The notes under the pieces were generated by a model. It was given only the letters and a program-made list of their open reading frames with translations, ran no database searches and was not told where the DNA came from. Below are positions 60,564 through 64,000 of a stretch of 64,000 nucleotides of DNA, in pieces (within the stretch, counting starts at the first letter, position 1; each line of letters opens with the position of its first letter). The position numbers and the translations under genes are program-made. The DNA is from Tenodera sinensis (Eukaryota > Arthropoda > Insecta > Mantodea > Mantidae): assembly GCA_030765045.1 (NCBI GenBank), contig CM060962.1, positions 100,738,912 to 100,802,911 of the forward strand, written 5' to 3'.

Positions 60564-61618
60564 GAATGCAGCTTTTATTTCTGAATCAAGTGTTAAAAGA
60601 TGCTCAGTGGTGGATCGAAACTGACGGAAACTACTTTGAAGTTCGGCGAAGAACTGCATTTTCTCTAGTTTCCAACGCACTCTATTATTTATAATTTTTC
60701 AAGTATTTTACACATAGAACAAGTGAGAGCTACAGGTCTGAAACTTTCAGGTGAAGTAAGATCTTTGTTTGGTTTGGGGATGGGTGCTATAGTTGCTGTG
60801 CGCCACTGCTCAGGAAACGTTATTGAGTTCCATATGTAATTAAGGATTTCGGAAAGTAAACTAGTCAATTTTGCGGTAAGGATTTTAACATCACGTAAGG
60901 TATCTTTTCCGGCCCTGGGCTGGAGCATTTACTGTTTTCAATGAATTCTGTGAATGTAATGTTATCACTGTAGTTTTCTTGGTCGTTTTCATCAGGTTGG
61001 TAGCAGTGGGCCACCTTGCTTGCACAAGCTTCTTCTCTTGAGGCCTCTGCAAAAGTATGTGCCAGTATGTTAGCTATGGTTTGGGGCGAGTACTTCTAGT
61101 GTTTGCTGTATAGTTGTGGAAAACTATATTATGTGTTCCATCGCAGGATCCCCGCATTTTGCGAAGTTTTTGCCATACCTTTCGTGACGGGCTTTTCTGT
61201 TTACAGTGGACACGAATGTTAGCCAGAATTCTTTCTTGCTGTGCTTCACTACTTGGCGTGCTTTAGCTCTTGCTTTTTGGAACTTCATTTTGTGTTTGGG
61301 AATAGGTTGTCTTTTGTACTTAAAATAGGCTTTAGTTTTTTATGCTATCGCTCTTTGCATTGTTCACTCCACCAACTTACAGTCTTCCTAGAAACAGGGC
61401 ATATCCTAGGAATACTGACTTTGGAGGAATTGAAAGTCACTTCTGCAAACGAATTTGCTAGTGTGTTAGTTTACGATTGACAGAAATTCTTGGATGTTAT
61501 TATACAGGATAGGTTGTCAGATGCGAGTGCTCTGAACTTGTTCCAGTTTGCGTATTTTAAATTCCATCGTGGCTAAGTGTTAAAACTCAAAGGAAAACAG
61601 AGTTTTTTATCTGTTCCC

Positions 61619-61860
61619 GTTGTTGTAGTGTTTAACGCCCACTTTTACTACTACGGCACCGCAGGCGGTGACACTGATAATACATGGAATGAAGATGGAG
61701 CACCGGTGGAATGAGATGGCGGGGGAAACCGGAGCACCCGGAGAAAACCCGCCCTGACGCCGCTTCGTCCACCACGAATACCACATTAGGGTCCTTGGGA
61801 TCGAACTCGGGCCGCCTAGGTGGTAGGCGAGTGCGCTAACCGCTCGGCCACGGCGCCGCC
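61619..61860 (-). mobile_element. SINE-A inserted in the LINE
   Basis: The minus-strand head GGCGGCGCCGTGGCCGAGCG with GTTAGCGCACTCGCC and box B CCCGAGTTCGATCCC leads into the family body. It ends in GGGCGTTAAACACTACAACA. ATCTGTTCCC (61609-61618) and ATCTGTCCCC (61861-61870) are the duplication, 9 of 10 matching. It is very similar to 1305-1515. Confidence 0.9.
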
Positions 61861-61882
61861 ATCTGTCCCCATGAGAAGATAT

Positions 61883-62434
61883 TGTGAAGCCAGGCACGGC
61901 GGACATCGAAGGATCGTCGGAGCTAATCTACTTCATAGCACATACAAGGCCGTCGAGCACACAAAGGTGCTCAAGGTCAGGTTGCCTCGGGCGACTGTTT
62001 GTGTATATGTGACTAACAACAATGAGCACGCCGTATAGCAAACGACTGCTAGAACATTCGAAAGCCAGCCGGCGCGTTTGTGGAAGTGAGAAAGCATGTT
62101 ACATCATGCTCGCTATATAAGGATGTGAAGAAACAGCAGAAGAGAGAGTTACAGACCTGAGTCGGCCAATGTGTCAGTGACTGCGAGACAACTGTGTGTG
62201 GTGCTATCGTCGAGGGACTATCGTCAGAGTTAGTGTATAAGAGCCATAGAAAGTGAAGAAAGACAATGAAAGGACTGAGTCAAGGCCATGAGAAGAAAAC
62301 AGGAGTTGCATTATCACGAAAGACTGTAGACTGTGTTAACGTCAGTAGAAGAGAACTGTGTGTTTGTGCAGAGTTCATAAGAAAAATAAAGCGATATAGA
62401 AGTATCTGGACTGAATTTTGTCGTTTTTGTCACA
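61883..62434 (+). mobile_element. Gypsy-like LTR with TATA box and polyA signal
   Basis: It starts TGTGAAGCCAGGCACGGCGG and ends TTTTTGTCACA (552 bp). It is in the opposite orientation to the two other LTRs of this family. TATATAA lies at 62114-62120 and AATAAA at 62385-62390, giving a promoter and a transcript end signal. The left flank is ATAT. It interrupts the LINE at 61882, and no matching right-hand LINE half is seen. Confidence 0.75.
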
Positions 62435-62435
62435 C

Positions 62436-62456
62436 TGTTGTAATAAGTGGGATTCG
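62436..62456 (+). other. Primer binding site, leucine-tRNA type
   Basis: One base after the LTR, TGTTGTAATAAGTGGGATTC resembles the complement of a leucine tRNA 3' end (ideal form TGGTGTCAGAAGTGGGATTC). The site is mutated. No gag-pol frame follows, so only the left end of the element remains. Confidence 0.6.
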
Positions 62457-62459
62457 TGG

Positions 62460-63439
62460 AATTGCTCATTTGTTGCAATGTTTTGCTTGAGAGGGCCGGG
62501 AGCAAAAAGGCAATTGCTCGCTATGGTCATAGAGCGTTTATTTGACAACAGTTCGCTGATTTAAGTTTATTTTTCTTCCCTCTGAATGCAATTTAGAGTG
62601 ATTATAGATTTGAAGAAAGGGGACATGTTTTCTCTTTCAAATGCTAGATAAGAATTATAAAATTAGGCTCTTTAGCTTTAAAATGGGCCTAAAAAATAAT
62701 TTCGTTAGTTAAAATAAAAACTGTGGAGTATTTTAGGCGTGAAAGAGAAGAAACTCTAAAGGAAATTATATCCGTTGGTCCCAGTTAACTAGGCGTTAGA
62801 CAACGTTATAAAATATGTTGACTATTATTAACTAGCAAACACGTTTCACAGACTCTAAGATAATCAGAGTGGTATTGCCCTACAGCGAAGTTCTACTACA
62901 CATTGGACGCCCAGAGTTAACTGAAATGACAGCAGAAGCATATATACTGCGTGTGGTGGCAACTACTACTTTAAATGTTGACGCTCGCAAACTTTCATTC
63001 CATTTGTTCGATAGTTATCGAATACGTGCAAATCATACACACTCCTATGAAATATATCGGAAAATGTACATTGAAACCCGCCGACTGTCCGAATGCCTCG
63101 AGCATGCGGCCAACATTTGTTCTCCTGGCTTCTGTGCTGTGTGTAGTTCCTTTACTGGCCTTTTGGATTGGATGTGCATATAAATGTAACATGTTTTATT
63201 CTTTAACGCTTAATTATTTGGTGCAGAAAAACTTCAGCTGTAAGCTAAAAGATCTCCCGATATGGAATATCATAATAAATACATTTTGTGAATTACTAGA
63301 CTAACCACTGGGGGAAATTTGTCAGCCTTCTATAAGAAGGTAGTTTCCCAAACCGAGTTTGATGGTTTTATTTGACATTCAGAAGTTATAAAGCGTAATA
63401 TATGTTCAACACGATTGATAAAGGTGTCTGTCTGTGATG
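62460..63439. other. No gene seen
   Basis: The first part may be the LTR-element leader. I find no gag or pol motif. Frames of about 100 codons at 62869-63304 show no recognisable domain. Confidence 0.4.
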
Positions 63440-63930
63440 GTAGTAATTCCGCCAAGTCAGCCGATGGCTTATTGCACCTCAGAACCCGGGAGAAAAGATG
63501 AGTTGAAAGTAACCTACGGGCGGTCCGAACCCATCACAGGTGGAAATACAACCACGGGGTATCCCTATCAGCCACAGGCAAGTTCTTCAGCCCAAAAGAC
63601 AACAGCCAGGTCCGGCTGATCAACCAGTCCCTCTGAAAGGACAGCCGGCCGACCACAGTGCCCCTCTTCAGCCGAGCACAGTATTTCCAGAGCGCAAGTA
63701 CCACTGTAGTGCAGCCCGCCGGCAAGCCCACTGTCTCTTACAACCTGGAATGATCGGATAGACTGAAATGAAAGGACGTGAAACGGTGGATATAAGTTAA
63801 ATACCCTTCCCAGCATTCGCCTTAGTGAGTTGGGAAAACCCCCGAAAAAAGTTCAGGGCCGCGGGAATCGCACCCGCGACTTCCTGAATGAAGGCCACAG
63901 ACGTTACTGCTTGAGCCTTCCGGCTCGATG
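63440..63930 (-). mobile_element. SINE-E, tRNA-derived, long form
   Basis: From 63930 on the minus strand GGAAGGCTCAAGCAGTAACG (box A region) and GTCGCGGGTGCGATTCCCGC (box B) form a tRNA-like head. The core GGGGGTTTTCCCAACTCACT with AAGGCGAATGCTGGG is shared with SINE-B. The 63440-63770 part is GC-rich and may be the 3' body or a separate repeat. No duplication was fixed. Confidence 0.55.
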
Positions 63931-64000
63931 TTAAAGGCTGCTATCAGACGAGTATGTTTTTACTTTTGTACTGTATATTTAATGAAATAATAGATCGCTA

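Larger units (their letters stand above)
59025..61600 (-). pseudogene. LINE ORF2 relic: reverse transcriptase and partial RNase H
   Basis: On the minus strand the order is: RWNLKYANWNKFRALA (61517-61570), KFQKARAKARQVVKHSKKEF and PIPKPNKDLTSPESFRPVAL (about 60800). After the microsatellite comes NRGIPQGSVITVRLFLLAIN, then ILFADD, the catalytic motif with F in place of Y. Beyond SINE-C are VKTIKILGLTFDVTLSWKHH and YGAQIYNTAKS. RNase H opens with IYTDGCKTDSDSGCAV (about 59190) and SALQQTLTYI, then breaks off. Several stops and shifts occur between blocks. The first two RNase H acidic residues (D in YTDG and the later region) are only partly kept. Confidence 0.85.
59025..61882 (-). mobile_element. 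Truncated I-like LINE (second family), with nested insertions
   Basis: A minus-strand non-LTR element reaches from the endonuclease-to-RT linker at about 61600 to the start of RNase H at 59025. It lacks most of RNase H, the 3' end and the 5' half. A SINE-C (59977-60206), a SINE-A (61619-61860) and a GT microsatellite interrupt it. On the right the sequence stops at 61882, where an LTR begins. It is clearly different in sequence from the LINE at 8476-13707. Confidence 0.8.

Noticed and set aside
62869..63304. Gag-pol remnant after the LTR at 61883
   Set aside because: No zinc knuckle, protease or polymerase motif could be found in any frame.

Overview
The window looks like a gene-poor stretch of a large, repeat-rich arthropod genome, most likely an insect. 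The evidence is the mix of elements: I-like LINEs with RNase H, several tRNA-derived SINE families, a Penelope-like element with hammerhead motifs, hAT, Tc1/mariner and piggyBac remnants, Gypsy-like LTRs and very long microsatellites. A polyneopteran such as a cockroach, termite or stick insect is my guess, but the species cannot be read from the sequence. I find no convincing host protein-coding gene, true tRNA gene, rRNA or CRISPR array. Nearly all open frames are repeat-generated or chance frames. SINE letters (A to H) are labels used only here.

Layout. 1-4.8 kb: AT-rich sequence with SINE-A (1305-1515) and a SINE-H 3' fragment. 4.8-6.5 kb: a SINE-A split by a 945-bp nonautonomous hAT, then a 365-bp ATT-type microsatellite. 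7.1-14.1 kb: SINE-B copies, one of them split by a full-length but decayed 5.2-kb I-like LINE (8476-13707). 17.2-18.7 kb: two unrelated tandem-repeat blocks with units of about 180 bp. 20-28 kb: more SINE-B and a 1.26-kb GTAT-type microsatellite. 29-32.3 kb: a SINE-C, an LTR with its primer binding site, and a second full hAT copy carrying a SINE-A. 34-41.3 kb: SINE-D, a 379-bp Tc1/mariner deletion derivative with intact termini, a 1.46-kb GGT/GGC repeat, SINE-B and a mariner transposase relic. 44-49 kb: a third hAT fragment, a complete SINE-H with 12-bp duplications, and a second transposase relic. 52-58 kb: a third transposase relic, a solo LTR, a Penelope-like element ending in a hammerhead motif, a 61-bp polyadenylated retrocopy, a 1.07-kb piggyBac-like element and a perfect 91-bp inverted repeat of Penelope type. 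59-64 kb: a truncated LINE interrupted by SINE-C and SINE-A and abutted by an LTR, then SINE-E.

How it fits together. The elements are layered. Insertion order can be read from target-site duplications: hAT into SINE-A, SINE-A into hAT, LINE into SINE-B, SINE-C and SINE-A into a LINE, LTR into that same LINE. The LINE 3' end and the SINE-A and SINE-C 3' ends share a TTAAACA-type terminus, which suggests the SINEs borrow LINE machinery. I did not find a clearly new biological system. The best leads are the hammerhead-bearing palindrome, the LINE/SINE tail sharing and the internally deleted Tc1/mariner element.
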